From Ethanoligenens harbinense YUAN-3 (GTDB lineage Bacteria > Bacillota > Clostridia > Oscillospirales > Ethanoligenentaceae): a stretch of 64,000 nucleotides of DNA. This document shows, piece by piece, positions 44,535 to 52,605 of this stretch. Location: contig NC_014828.1 in the NCBI RefSeq assembly GCF_000178115.2, positions 124,001 to 188,000 on the forward strand, written 5' to 3'. The first letter of the stretch is position 1. Each line of letters begins with the position of its first letter. The notes below the pieces were generated by a model. That model saw nothing but the letters and a program-made list of their open reading frames with translations, was not told the origin of the DNA and ran no database searches. Both the position numbers and the translations under genes were made by a program.

Positions 44535-45617
44535 TCAAAATCGTTCCGGATTCGTGACCAGATATTTCTTGACCATCAGGGCAACCTTAAAGATGATGGC
44601 GTGATCGAATTCACGCAGGTCGAGCCCTGTCAATTTTTTGATTTTTTCCAGGCGGTAAACCAGCGTATTGCGGTGGACGAACAGCTTGCGCGACGTTTCG
44701 GACACATTCAGGTTGTTTTCAAAAAAGCGCTGGATGGTGAACAGCGTTTCCTGGTCGAGCGAGTCGATCGAGCCTTTTTTGAACACCTCGTCCAGAAACA
44801 TTTCGCAGAGCGTGGTGGGCAGTTGATAAATCAGCCGGGCAATGCCGAGATTGTCGTAGCTGATGATGTTCTTTTCGATATCGAACACTTTGCCCACTTC
44901 CAGCGCTACCTGCGCTTCCTTGAACGAGCGGGCCAAGTCCTTCACACCGGTCACGATCGTGCCGATGCCCACCGAGGCGTGTGTGTAAAACTCGCTGCTG
45001 AGCGTATCCACCACCGAATGCGCCAGTTTGTCCAGGTCACTGGTCTCGATGCCTTGCCGCACCTCTTTGACGAGGGCGATCTCGTTTTCGCTGATGTTGA
45101 TGATGAAATCCTTCTGCCGGTCGGGAAACAGGTTTTGCACCACGTCGTAGACCGACACGTCGTTTTTGTCGGCCACACGGATGAGCAGCACCACGCGCAG
45201 CACTTCGGCGCTCAGATGCAGTTCTCTGGCTTTCAGATAGATATCTCCGGGCAGAATGTTGTCCAGAATGACGTTTTTGATGAAGTTGCCGCGGTCGTAC
45301 CGTTCGTCATAATACTGCTTGATGCTCGTGAGTGCCACCGCAAGGATTCCGGCATATTTGGCGGCCACGGGGTCGCTGCCCTCGACAAAAATCGCATAAT
45401 CCGGACGGGGTCTTGAGCCGAACGGCTTATAGGTCCACCCGCCACGCAGCAAAAGCGGCGCGCCCGCCAGCTCCGTCATGACATTTTCATGTACTTCGCC
45501 GATGCGTCCGAGTTCGCTGCACGCGATGGCGGTGCCGTTTTCATCGATCACACCCACCACACGGTCCAGCGTCTCCTTCATCTGCTGGATAACACCCTGA
45601 AAAAGTCTGTTTGACAT
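44535..45617 (-). CDS. CdaR/PucR-family transcriptional regulator
   Basis: This is a 360-residue protein starting at ATG 45617 with AAAAGGAG upstream. The N-terminal ~130 residues form a sugar-diacid-recognition-type region (IDENGTAIACSELGRIG). A central GGDEF-like fold follows. The C-terminus has the PucR-type helix-turn-helix: TIQRFFENNLNVSETSRKL FVHRNTLVYRLEKIKKLTGLD pattern. Relatives regulate carbohydrate or purine use; here its target is not evident, as the neighbours are ftsEX (84 bases downstream, same strand) and rsuA. A good promoter lies at 45757-45785. Confidence 0.88.
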   Translation of the reverse strand: MSNRLFQGVIQQMKETLDRVVGVIDENGTAIACSELGRIGEVHENVMTELAGAPLLLRGGWTYKPFGSRPRPDYAIFVEGSDPVAAKYAGILAVALTSIKQYYDERYDRGNFIKNVILDNILPGDIYLKARELHLSAEVLRVVLLIRVADKNDVSVYDVVQNLFPDRQKDFIINISENEIALVKEVRQGIETSDLDKLAHSVVDTLSSEFYTHASVGIGTIVTGVKDLARSFKEAQVALEVGKVFDIEKNIISYDNLGIARLIYQLPTTLCEMFLDEVFKKGSIDSLDQETLFTIQRFFENNLNVSETSRKLFVHRNTLVYRLEKIKKLTGLDLREFDHAIIFKVALMVKKYLVTNPERF

Positions 45618-45756
45618 TCGCGATTCTCCTTTTACGGCCGGGCAAACGGCAGTTATCTCCGGGCAAAACCACGGGCCGTCTCATCAATGCCGCCCGCCCC
45701 GAAGCTCTGCGCATGCCGTCCGGCAGGGCGGGAAAGGGCCCAAAGCCCTGTTCACC

Positions 45757-45785
45757 AGTATAAACGAAAAAACGACAAAACTCAA
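45757..45785 (-). promoter_or_regulatory. Promoter of the CdaR-type regulator
   Basis: Minus strand: TTGAGT (45780-45785), 17 bases, TATACT (45757-45762), 140 bases before the start codon. The remaining region up to 46003 is AT-rich and holds only a weak GC palindrome near 45965-45984 after rsuA. Confidence 0.7.
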
Positions 45786-46003
45786 CGTCTGCACGCCGGT
45801 TAATTTTGCAAAAACAGGTTTCTGCAATACACTGCGTCATTCCAATTTGTTATATCATTTTATATTTTGAACCTTTTATAGAAAAATTGCAAGGGTTTTT
45901 CAGTCATACTATCCAAAAGCCGGCGATTTTCCTTCCCGCAAGACCGGAGGTTACAGCGTGAAACCGCCCGAAAGCCGCCGGGCGCGGCGTCGCGGGCCAT
46001 GTG

Positions 46004-46717
46004 TCAGAGGCGCAGCCCGATCCGATCCCGTTCCGCCGGGGTCAGCTCGCGCGCCTCGCCGGGCGCGAGCGATTCGTCCAGCGCCAGCCCGCCGATCTGT
46101 ATCCGCCGCAGGTGCACCACCTGTTTGCCGCGTGCCGCAAACATCCGCCGCACCTGATGGAATTTGCCTTCCCGCACGGCGGCATAGGCGTCCGTCCCTT
46201 CTCCGAGCCAGAGGCGGGCGGGCAGACAGTGCAGACCGTCCTCCAGTGTAAGCCCCGTGGCAAACGCGTCGGTATCGGCGGTGTCGGCGGGTCTGTCCAG
46301 CGTGGCGAGATAGATTTTTTCCACATGGCGGCGCGGCGCGAGAATGTCGTGGGCGAACGCCCCGTCGTCGGTGATGAGCAGGAACCCTTCGGTATCCTTG
46401 TCCAGCCGGCCGGCGGGGAACAGCCCCGGGCGGCACAGGTCCGCCGGCAGCAGATCGAGCACCGTGCGCGCTTTGGGGTCGCGACTGGCCGAGATCACGC
46501 CTGCGGGTTTGTTCATCATCAGATACAGGTGGGCGCGCCAGAGCAGGGCGTGTCCGTCCAGCGTGACGCGCTGCCGGTCGGGATCCACTTTTTGCCCGGC
46601 GTCGGTGACGGTCTGGCCGTCCACCTGCACGCGGCCGCCTCGCAGCAGCGTATGCACCTCTTTGCGAGAGCCCTGTCCCTGTCCGGCCAACAGCTTGTCC
46701 AGCCTCAAAAGCGGCAT
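46004..46717 (-). CDS. rsuA: 16S rRNA pseudouridine synthase (RsuA family)
   Basis: This is a 237-residue protein starting at ATG 46717 after AAAGGAG. An S4-type RNA-binding domain at residues 3-60 (LRLDKLLAGQGQGSRKEVHTLL) precedes the pseudouridine synthase core. The catalytic aspartate is in FPAGRLDKDTEGFLLIT, and the C-terminal KFHQVRRMFAARGKQVVHLRR is typical of RsuA/RluB/E/F. It isomerises a uridine, most likely in 16S rRNA. It lies next to the tandem repeat array. Confidence 0.93.
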   Translation of the reverse strand: MPLLRLDKLLAGQGQGSRKEVHTLLRGGRVQVDGQTVTDAGQKVDPDRQRVTLDGHALLWRAHLYLMMNKPAGVISASRDPKARTVLDLLPADLCRPGLFPAGRLDKDTEGFLLITDDGAFAHDILAPRRHVEKIYLATLDRPADTADTDAFATGLTLEDGLHCLPARLWLGEGTDAYAAVREGKFHQVRRMFAARGKQVVHLRRIQIGGLALDESLAPGEARELTPAERDRIGLRL

Positions 46718-46761
46718 CCGGTGTTCTCCTTTTTCGTTTATATATATGAAAGCGCCTTTTC

Positions 46762-46960
46762 GCCCGTTCAGGTTCGCGCCTGCGATTCGACCCGCACTTC
46801 TTTGAACTGGAAAGCGGGCTGTGCCCGCCCGTTCAGGCTGCGCGCCTGCGATTCGACTTGCACTTCTTTGAACTGGAAAGCGGGCTGTGCCCGCCCGTTC
46901 AGGCTGCGTGCCTGCGATTCGACCTGCACTTCTTTGAACTGGAAAGCGGGCTGTGCCCGC
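46762..46960. repeat. Three tandem 66-bp repeats (dispersed repeat family)
   Basis: Three copies (first slightly short) of a 66-base unit: GCCCGCCCGTTCAGGCTGCG, then CGCCTGCGATTCGACNTGCA, then CTTCTTTGAACTGGAAAGCG GGCTGT. Copies 2 and 3 (46823-46888, 46889-46954) are almost identical. The GCGGGC-TGT-GCCCGC palindrome occurs at each junction. The array touches the stop codon of the gene at 46961. Related arrays lie at 32653-32790 and 49812-49905. Confidence 0.9.
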
Positions 46961-47503
46961 TTACACCGCGCGGTTCGGAAACATGCCGGCCGTGATATCC
47001 GCAGCCGCGGGGCTGAGCGTGGGCACGCCCGTTTGCGGGTTGGGCCTTGCAAGCCCCTGGATGAACCCGCTCACGGCCACGGTGCGCACATCTCCCGCCA
47101 CCACCGTGTCGTTGTTCTGGATGAGCAGGTCGGCAAACACCTCGCCGTCATAGTTGGGGTAATTGGTCACACGATAGGTCCAGCGCTTGACGCGCGCGCC
47201 TTTATACGGCGTGAGGTCCAGCCCCTGCTTTTTCTGAAGCTTGTTGTAATTGCGATAGACCTGGTCGAAGGTCTGGGGAATGACGACTTCCACCACCTCC
47301 GTGGGAGTGGGGTCAACCGTCCATCCGAATTTCTCAAGGAACGCAACCCGCTTGGCATTGTCCGAAACGCCCCGATAGGACTGGCCGCTCCACACCGTTA
47401 CCACCCCGCGCGACGGCCAGAGCGCCGCGCCAGCCAGAACAGCCAGCGCGAACACGACCACCGCGGCCCGCAGCGCCGAAACTTTCACCGAAGCCACCAA
47501 CAT
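46961..47503 (-). CDS. DUF4830-type membrane-anchored protein
   Basis: This is a 180-residue protein from ATG 47503. One N-terminal membrane helix (residues ~8-28) and an extracytoplasmic domain follow. The block RVAFLEKFGWTVDPTPTEVVEVVIP, YNKLQKKQGLDLTPYKGARVKRWTYRV and VAVSGFIQGL matches what I know as DUF4830 in clostridial proteins (function unknown). The stop is directly followed by the repeat array. The ribosome binding site AGGGGG lies in the 3' arm of a 13-bp hairpin and just before TTTTTATG, so translation or transcription into the gene may be controlled there. Confidence 0.78.
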   Translation of the reverse strand: MLVASVKVSALRAAVVVFALAVLAGAALWPSRGVVTVWSGQSYRGVSDNAKRVAFLEKFGWTVDPTPTEVVEVVIPQTFDQVYRNYNKLQKKQGLDLTPYKGARVKRWTYRVTNYPNYDGEVFADLLIQNNDTVVAGDVRTVAVSGFIQGLARPNPQTGVPTLSPAAADITAGMFPNRAV

Positions 47504-47511
47504 AAAAACGC

Positions 47512-47550
47512 CCCCTGTCCGCATCTGGTGCATATCTATGCGGACAGGGG
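47512..47550 (-). promoter_or_regulatory. Hairpin covering the ribosome binding site of the DUF4830 gene
   Basis: CCCCTGTCCGCAT and ATGCGGACAGGGG form a perfect 13-bp stem with a 13-base loop; on the minus strand it is followed by GCGTTTTTATG, where ATG is the start codon. It may be the terminator of the upstream gene (47601) or an RBS-masking switch. Confidence 0.65.
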
Positions 47551-47600
47551 ACGCGATAGCACCGGCCGGGCGGAAAAAAGCCGCCGGGAACAGCGCTTGT

Positions 47601-47957
47601 TCAGAACCGAATGAGCTTCACCGCGAAAATAATGAGTTCGATGGCGGTGAACGCCAGCGTGCAGGAGATATATCCCCATTTCGCCACGCGGGGCGAGAGC
47701 TTGCGTGCGCAGAAAACCACCCAGACGGCGGTGACCGCAAATGCGGCAATATAAACCAGAATGCGCACCGCGCCGGCATCGCTCCCGCGGTCTGCCAGCT
47801 CTTTGGCAAACGGGGTATAAACGATGTTGGCAAGCGGCGCGAGAATGAGGGGCAGCACGCGGAAAGACCACGCCTTGCGGCGCGCGCGCCCAAACATATA
47901 GGCGGCCACGCCCATAATAATCACGATGGCCCAGCTTTCAAGCACCATGCGGTTCAC
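47601..47957 (-). CDS. Small multi-spanning membrane protein
   Basis: This is a 118-residue protein with three or four membrane helices (residues ~5-22, 33-50, 65-85, 92-114) and short basic loops (GRARRKAW, CARKLSPR). The start is GTG 47957 or ATG 47948; both have G-rich sequences upstream. It is 97 bases upstream of the DUF4830 gene on the same strand. No family recognised. The regular hydrophobic pattern supports a real membrane protein. Confidence 0.6.
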   Translation of the reverse strand: MNRMVLESWAIVIIMGVAAYMFGRARRKAWSFRVLPLILAPLANIVYTPFAKELADRGSDAGAVRILVYIAAFAVTAVWVVFCARKLSPRVAKWGYISCTLAFTAIELIIFAVKLIRF

Positions 47958-48097
47958 CCCGTCTTCCAGTCTGCGGCGATTTTACCCCTCAATTATATCG
48001 GCGTTCAGGCACTTTGTCAATGAAACGGGCATACAAATTGTAAATATTTGTATATTCAAAATCGGCATTGCCGGAAGAAGAACCGCGCACACTGCGC

Positions 48098-48139
48098 TTG
48101 ACAAACCCGAAAAAGCACCGTAGAATTAAACGTGTTTAA
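48098..48139 (+). promoter_or_regulatory. Promoter and candidate operator of the TetR gene
   Basis: TTGACA (48098-48103), 17 bases, TAGAAT (48121-48126). Right behind it, TTAAACGTGTTTAA (48126-48139) is a near-perfect palindrome, and a TTTAAAATTTGTTTAA-like partner follows, a suitable TetR autorepression site. Confidence 0.65.
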
Positions 48140-48165
48140 AATTTGTTTAATTCCAAGGGGTACTC

Positions 48166-48756
48166 ATGCAGAAACAGGCCATGCGGGCCAGGCTGATGGA
48201 AACCGTCAGGCATCTGCTGTCGCAGGGGAGCGACCCGGCAACGCTGACTTCCCGCGGCATCGGGGCGGCGGCAAACGTCAGCCCGGCCATGATCAATTAT
48301 TGCTGGGGCGGCAAAGACGCGCTTGTCAGCGCCGCCATCGAGGAACAGATCGCCGAAGCCGCGGAGCGTTTTCGTTCCGCCCCGCCGGACGGCACGCCGC
48401 CGCTTGAGCGTCTGCGCACCATGCTGTGGGAACTGAGCGAGCTGGTTGTGCAATACCGGCAGTATACCAAAACAACCATTCCCTACGCGTTGCTGCATGG
48501 GGAAATCGAAGCGCCCCGTTATATTCTTCCACTCATCCGCGCGCGTTTTGAAGGCAAAAAGAATGAAACGGAATGCCGCATTCTCGCGCACGCGCTTATT
48601 TCATCCGTGACGCTGGCCTATTTTCGAGAGGATGCCTTTGAACGGTATGCGGGCCTTGACCTGCGCGACCGGGAAGCCCGCAGGCGGCTGCTGGATATGC
48701 TGCTCGATCTGCTTTTGGGAGGAAACACACATGGAACTGACCGCCTACCTGAATAA
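48166..48756 (+). CDS. TetR-family transcriptional regulator
   Basis: This is a 196-residue protein starting at ATG 48166 after AAGGGG. The N-terminal helix-turn-helix is SRGIGAAANVSPAMINYCWGG (shortened here by family variation) within residues ~8-55. The ligand-binding part is all helical. It overlaps the radical SAM gene by 26 bases, so the two form an operon, and an inverted repeat in the promoter suggests autorepression. The ligand is unknown. Confidence 0.85.
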   Translation: MQKQAMRARLMETVRHLLSQGSDPATLTSRGIGAAANVSPAMINYCWGGKDALVSAAIEEQIAEAAERFRSAPPDGTPPLERLRTMLWELSELVVQYRQYTKTTIPYALLHGEIEAPRYILPLIRARFEGKKNETECRILAHALISSVTLAYFREDAFERYAGLDLRDREARRRLLDMLLDLLLGGNTHGTDRLPE

Positions 48757-49810
48757 AAACATCGACTATCTGTTCCGCCGCGCGCTGTCGGCTGCGATGC
48801 GCAACCCCCGTGAAAGCACCTTCCTGCTCCGCCAGGCGCACCGGCAGGCACGGGCGGCCGCAAAACGCCGTCGCAGCGAGCAGACGGGCCAGGCCGTTCC
48901 CGCGTTTCTCATTGCCAGCGTGGCCTCCGCCTGCAACCTGCGCTGCGCGGGATGCTATGCGCGAGCGGACGGCGCCTGTAACACGGAGGAAGCTTGCCTG
49001 CTCCCGGCCGCGCGCTGGGCGGAGTTGTTTGAGGAAGCCGCCGCGATGGGCATTTCCTTCATCCTGCTTGCGGGCGGCGAGCCGCTCACCCGCGTGGACG
49101 TACTGGAGGCCGCCGCCCGCGTGCCTTCCGCCGTCTTCCCGGTGCTGACCAACGGTACGCTGTTTGATGCGGCCGTGCTGCGCCTGTTCGACCGGCACCG
49201 CAACCTGGTGCCGGTCTGCAGCATCGAAGGCGGGCAAACGGAAACCGATGCGCGGCGCGGCGCGGGCGTCTACCATCTGCTCGAACAGACATGGCGCGCG
49301 TTCCGGGCGCGCGGCATCCTGTTCGGCGTGTCCGTCACGGTGACGGCGGAAAACCATCTGCGGGTCACCGAAGCCGCGTTTCTCGGAGGCCTGCGTGCAA
49401 AAGGCTGCGGGGTGGTCCTTTTTGTGGAGTATGTCCCCGCCGACGCAAACGCCTCGCTGCATCCGCCGGACGACGCGCAGCGCGCGGCATACAGCGCCCG
49501 GCTGCTTACGCTTCAGACGGTATATCCCGACCTCATCCTGATCGCGTTTCCCGGTGACGAGGCAAAAACCGGCGGCTGCCTGGCGGCGGGGCGCGGATTT
49601 TTCCATATCAGCGCGTCGGGCGGCGCGGAACCGTGCCCGTTCGCACCGGTCTCGGACGTGGACCTGCACACCGGCTCTCTCGCGGACGCGCTGCGCTCGC
49701 CGCTGTTTTGCGCCCTGCGGGAAAACGGCATGCTGGCCATGGCGCATGACGGCGGCTGCGCGCTCTTTGGGAAAAAAGCGGAGCTGGAATCGCTGGCGGG
49801 AACCGAATAG
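48731..49810 (+). CDS. Radical SAM protein with C-terminal cysteine-rich region
   Basis: This is a 359-residue protein from ATG 48731, preceded by GGGAGGAAAC. Residues ~55-250 are a radical SAM domain with cluster motif CNLRCAGC (C-x3-C-x2-C), then LLAGGEPLTRVDVLE. The C-terminal part has GGCLAAGRGFFHISASGG and AEPCPFAPV, which resemble the ends of SPASM/twitch-containing enzymes, but there are fewer cysteines than a full SPASM domain. It could modify a peptide, lipid or cofactor. No short RiPP precursor is seen beside it. Its TetR partner overlaps it upstream. The gene is followed at once by the dispersed repeat. Confidence 0.85.
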   Translation: MELTAYLNKNIDYLFRRALSAAMRNPRESTFLLRQAHRQARAAAKRRRSEQTGQAVPAFLIASVASACNLRCAGCYARADGACNTEEACLLPAARWAELFEEAAAMGISFILLAGGEPLTRVDVLEAAARVPSAVFPVLTNGTLFDAAVLRLFDRHRNLVPVCSIEGGQTETDARRGAGVYHLLEQTWRAFRARGILFGVSVTVTAENHLRVTEAAFLGGLRAKGCGVVLFVEYVPADANASLHPPDDAQRAAYSARLLTLQTVYPDLILIAFPGDEAKTGGCLAAGRGFFHISASGGAEPCPFAPVSDVDLHTGSLADALRSPLFCALRENGMLAMAHDGGCALFGKKAELESLAGTE

Positions 49811-49811
49811 A

Positions 49812-49905
49812 TGCGGGCTGCCCGCTTCAGGCTGTGCGGTTGTCGTTTTAACAAAATCTGCCTGAACTTAAATACGGGCCGCGCCCGCTTCAGGCTGTGC
49901 GCACG
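49812..49905. repeat. Dispersed repeat copies after the radical SAM gene
   Basis: Two diverged half units: GCGGGCTGCCCGCTTCAGGC ... and CTGAACTTAAATACGGGCCG CGCCCGCTTCAGGCTGTGCG. They share CTTCAGGCTGTG and CTGAACTTAAA with the array beside argC. Confidence 0.75.
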
Positions 49906-49980
49906 TCTTTTGCCTGGATTGGAAAAACAACCCGGTTCTGTTCTCGGTCAAAAGCACCAATAGACAAAGGGGACAAACTT

Positions 49981-50316
49981 ATGACAAAATTCAAAGAAAA
50001 TTGGAACCGGTTCTCTACGGCTCGAAAAATACTGACCGTTCTGGTTTGGGTAATCGGGTGCGTCGTCCTCCTTTTGTCCGTATTTGGTCTTTTGAATTTC
50101 CTTCCGCTTGAGCAAACCAATCCGGTCGTGCTCCTGCTTTTGGGCATCAGCTTCTCGATCAACGGTATCCTGCAAAAAGAAAACAAAGCCGTTCGGATTC
50201 TGTTGATCCTGGTGTCTGTTTTCATTTTGTTATCCCTTGCGGTTGTCTTTGTTCCCAAAATGCTGCACGAATACCCCAAGCAGGCGTTCTGCCTTGCCTT
50301 TGGCACGCGGATGTAG
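49981..50316 (+). CDS. Small membrane protein of unknown function
   Basis: This is a 111-residue protein starting at ATG 49981 after AAAGGGG. Three membrane helices (residues ~18-40, 48-65, 70-92), pattern like small YczI/DUF3953-type proteins: LLNFLPLEQTNPVVLLLLGIS. AT-richer codons than the neighbours. The SRP RNA promoter overlaps its last 23 bases. No function can be given. Confidence 0.65.
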   Translation: MTKFKENWNRFSTARKILTVLVWVIGCVVLLLSVFGLLNFLPLEQTNPVVLLLLGISFSINGILQKENKAVRILLILVSVFILLSLAVVFVPKMLHEYPKQAFCLAFGTRM

Positions 50317-50322
50317 TATAAT
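50294..50322 (+). promoter_or_regulatory. Promoter of the SRP RNA
   Basis: TTGCCT (50294-50299), 17 bases, perfect TATAAT (50317-50322). It starts inside the preceding gene and points into the SRP RNA. Confidence 0.8.
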
Positions 50323-50329
50323 AAGGGAA

Positions 50330-50530
50330 CCGTGTTTTTTGCACAGCGCAAATGGAACCGGTCGCACAGTGCAACGGAACATGCAGGCTGCGGGCAGCCT
50401 GTGCGGCGGCGTGCCGTGAACCATGTCAGGCGGGGAACCGAGCAGCATTAAGCGGATTTCGCCGGGCGCCGCAGGATTTCGTCCGCGCCTGCATGTTCGG
50501 GGGCACTGTGCGGCCATGTGCCGGGGGTTT
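50330..50530 (+). ncRNA. ffs: Signal recognition particle RNA (ffs/scr)
   Basis: The SRP core is unmistakable: GAACCATGTCAGG, then CGG-GGAA-CCG as the apical stem and tetraloop, then AGCAGCATTAAGCGGA (helix 8, Ffh site) at ~50417-50455. Flanking arms pair: GCGGCGGC with GCCGGGCGCCGC, ACATGCAGGC with GCCTGCATGT, GGTCGCACAGTGC with GCACTGTGCGGCC. Position before dnaX-ybaB-recR is the classical one. Exact ends are estimated: the start from the promoter, the end by pairing, just before the dnaX start. Confidence 0.93.
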
Positions 50531-50535
50531 TCTGG

Positions 50536-52215
50536 GTGTATCAGGCACTTTATCGAAAATGGAGGCCCCGCACGTTTGAAGACGTGGCGGGCCAGCCTCA
50601 GATCGTTGCCACGCTGCTTGGCGAGCTGCGCGCGGGCCGTGTGGCACATGCCTACCTGTTCACCGGCTCGCGGGGGACGGGTAAGACCACCTGCGCCAAA
50701 ATTCTGGCAAAAGCGGTCAACTGCCTGCATCCCCAAAACGGCGACCCCTGCGGGGAATGCGCCGTCTGCCGCGGCATCGACGACGGCTCGCTCACCGACG
50801 TGGTGGAGATCGACGCCGCCAGCAACAACGGGGTGGACAGCATCCGCGCCCTGCGGGAAGAAACGGTCTACACCCCGGCGGCGGCCAAATATCGCGTCTA
50901 TATCATCGACGAGGCGCACATGCTCTCGGCGGGCGCATTCAATGCGCTGCTCAAAACGCTGGAGGAGCCGCCCGCCTATGTGCTCTTCATCCTCGCCACC
51001 ACCGAGGCGCACAAGATCCCGGCCACTATCCTCTCGCGTTGCCAGCGGTTCGATTTCCGCCGCATTCCGCCCGCGGACATCGCCGCAAGGCTGCTTTATG
51101 TGGCGGAGCAGGAGCACATCCCCCTCACGCAGGACGGCGCGGAGGCCATCGCCAGACTGGCGGACGGCGCATTGCGCGACGCGCTCTCGCTGCTCGACAC
51201 CTGCGCAAACGGCGGCGGGGATGCGGTGGACGAAGAGGCGGTGGCGCGCGCCGCCGGGCTGGCGGGCCGCGACTATCTTTACGCTCTGTCGGACGCGGTG
51301 CACGCGGGGGACGCGCCGCAGGCGTTGCGGACATTGGACGAGCTCTATGCCTCGGCAAAGGATGCCGACCGCCTGTGCGAGGAACTGATCGGGCATTTTC
51401 GCGCCATCATGCTCACGCAGGCGGGCAGCATACCGCCCGTTTCCGCGTCCGAAGCCGGGCGCCTGCAGGATGCCGCGCGGGACTTTGACCCGGAAACGGT
51501 GCTGCATGCGCTGGACACGCTCCAGCACACGGCGGAAACGCTGCGGCGCGCACCCGTGAAGCGGGTGGAAATGGAAATGGGTCTGCTGCGGCTGTGCAAT
51601 CCGGCGTTGGACACCTCCCCCGCCGCGCTGCTGCGCCGTATCGCGGCGCTGGAAACACAGGTAAAAGCGGGCGGCCTCCGCGCGGAGGCGACCGCCGCCG
51701 GGCTCCACATGCCGCCGGGCGCGCCCGCGCGCGGCGGCGCCCCGAAAGCGGACGCCGCATTGCCGTGGACCGAGCCGCCTGCCGCGCCGGAAACGCCCGC
51801 CGCAACCTCGCGCCGGGCGGCCCAAAAGCAAGCACAACCGGAAAACGACGCCCCGCCTGCGGACAGTTCCGAAGAATCGGCGGAGCCGCTGGCCTGCTGG
51901 CCGGAGGTGCTGGAGGAGCTGGGCCGCATCGACCCGCCCTTGCGCGGCGTGCTGGACAAATCCAAAGCCGTTGTGCGCGGCGCCTATGTGCTGGTGGACG
52001 CGGGCAACGTGATGTTTGCCGACCTCATCCGCCAGCCGCTCCACCAGAAACCGCTGGTGGAAGCCGTCCGCACCGCCACCGGCAAGCCGTACAAAGTCGG
52101 GGTGTTCAAATCCAGCCTGCACGCGGCGCAGAAAGAAAAATCAGACGACCCGTTCGACGCGCTGCTGCGCACCGCGATGGACGGCGGCGTACCCATTCGC
52201 GAAAAAGAGCAATAG
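50536..52215 (+). CDS. dnaX: DNA polymerase III subunit gamma/tau
   Basis: This is a 559-residue clamp-loader ATPase. The GTG at 50536 gives the usual start VYQALYRKWRP and has GGGGG at 8 bases; the ATG at 50518 would lie in the SRP RNA. Walker A is FTGSRGTGKTTCAK; zinc cysteines in NCLHPQNGDPCGECAVC; Walker B IIDEAHML; SRC motif ATILSRCQRFDF. After ~370 the tau-specific part is A/P-rich, then a C-terminal polymerase-binding domain. No slippery A-run for a programmed frameshift was seen. Confidence 0.97.
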   Translation: MYQALYRKWRPRTFEDVAGQPQIVATLLGELRAGRVAHAYLFTGSRGTGKTTCAKILAKAVNCLHPQNGDPCGECAVCRGIDDGSLTDVVEIDAASNNGVDSIRALREETVYTPAAAKYRVYIIDEAHMLSAGAFNALLKTLEEPPAYVLFILATTEAHKIPATILSRCQRFDFRRIPPADIAARLLYVAEQEHIPLTQDGAEAIARLADGALRDALSLLDTCANGGGDAVDEEAVARAAGLAGRDYLYALSDAVHAGDAPQALRTLDELYASAKDADRLCEELIGHFRAIMLTQAGSIPPVSASEAGRLQDAARDFDPETVLHALDTLQHTAETLRRAPVKRVEMEMGLLRLCNPALDTSPAALLRRIAALETQVKAGGLRAEATAAGLHMPPGAPARGGAPKADAALPWTEPPAAPETPAATSRRAAQKQAQPENDAPPADSSEESAEPLACWPEVLEELGRIDPPLRGVLDKSKAVVRGAYVLVDAGNVMFADLIRQPLHQKPLVEAVRTATGKPYKVGVFKSSLHAAQKEKSDDPFDALLRTAMDGGVPIREKEQ

Positions 52216-52252
52216 ACATCCATCCTGAAAAAACGCATGGAGGTTTTTGAAT

Positions 52253-52600
52253 ATGAAAGCAAGATTGCCTAAAGGATACGGCGGCGGCTCCTCGGATATG
52301 AACAGCATGATCAAACAGGCGCAGAAAATGCAAGAGGCCATCGGCAAGGTGCAGGCCGAGCTGGATGAGCGGGAATATACCGTGACCTCCGGCGGCGGCA
52401 TGGTGGAAGTGCAGATCACCGGCAAGCGGGAGATCAAGCAGATTCACATCAAGCCCGAGGCGGTGGATCCGGACGACATCGAGATGCTGCAGGACCTCAT
52501 CGTGGCCGGCGTGAACGAGGCCATCCGCAAGGTGGACGAAACCGCCGAACAGGAAATGGGAAAAGTGACCGGCGGCCTGAACATGCCCGGTCTGATCTGA
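52253..52600 (+). CDS. ybaB: YbaB/EbfC nucleoid-associated protein
   Basis: This is a 115-residue protein starting at ATG 52253 after GGAGG at 9 bases. A glycine-rich N-terminal tip (YGGGSSDMNSMIKQAQKMQEA), long helices and the beta sheet TVTSGGGMVEVQITGKREIK are standard. Dimeric tweezers-like DNA-binding protein; conserved neighbour of dnaX and recR. Confidence 0.95.
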   Translation: MKARLPKGYGGGSSDMNSMIKQAQKMQEAIGKVQAELDEREYTVTSGGGMVEVQITGKREIKQIHIKPEAVDPDDIEMLQDLIVAGVNEAIRKVDETAEQEMGKVTGGLNMPGLI

Positions 52601-52605
52601 CCGTT

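Noticed and set aside
46762-47052. Short leftward protein made of repeated AQPAFQFKEVQVESQARS units
   Set aside because: The 66-bp unit is a multiple of three, so any frame stays open by chance; it overlaps the end of the DUF4830 gene on the same strand and the repeat occurs elsewhere in other frames.
50536-52215. Programmed frameshift in dnaX as in Escherichia coli
   Set aside because: No A-rich slippery sequence with downstream hairpin was seen.
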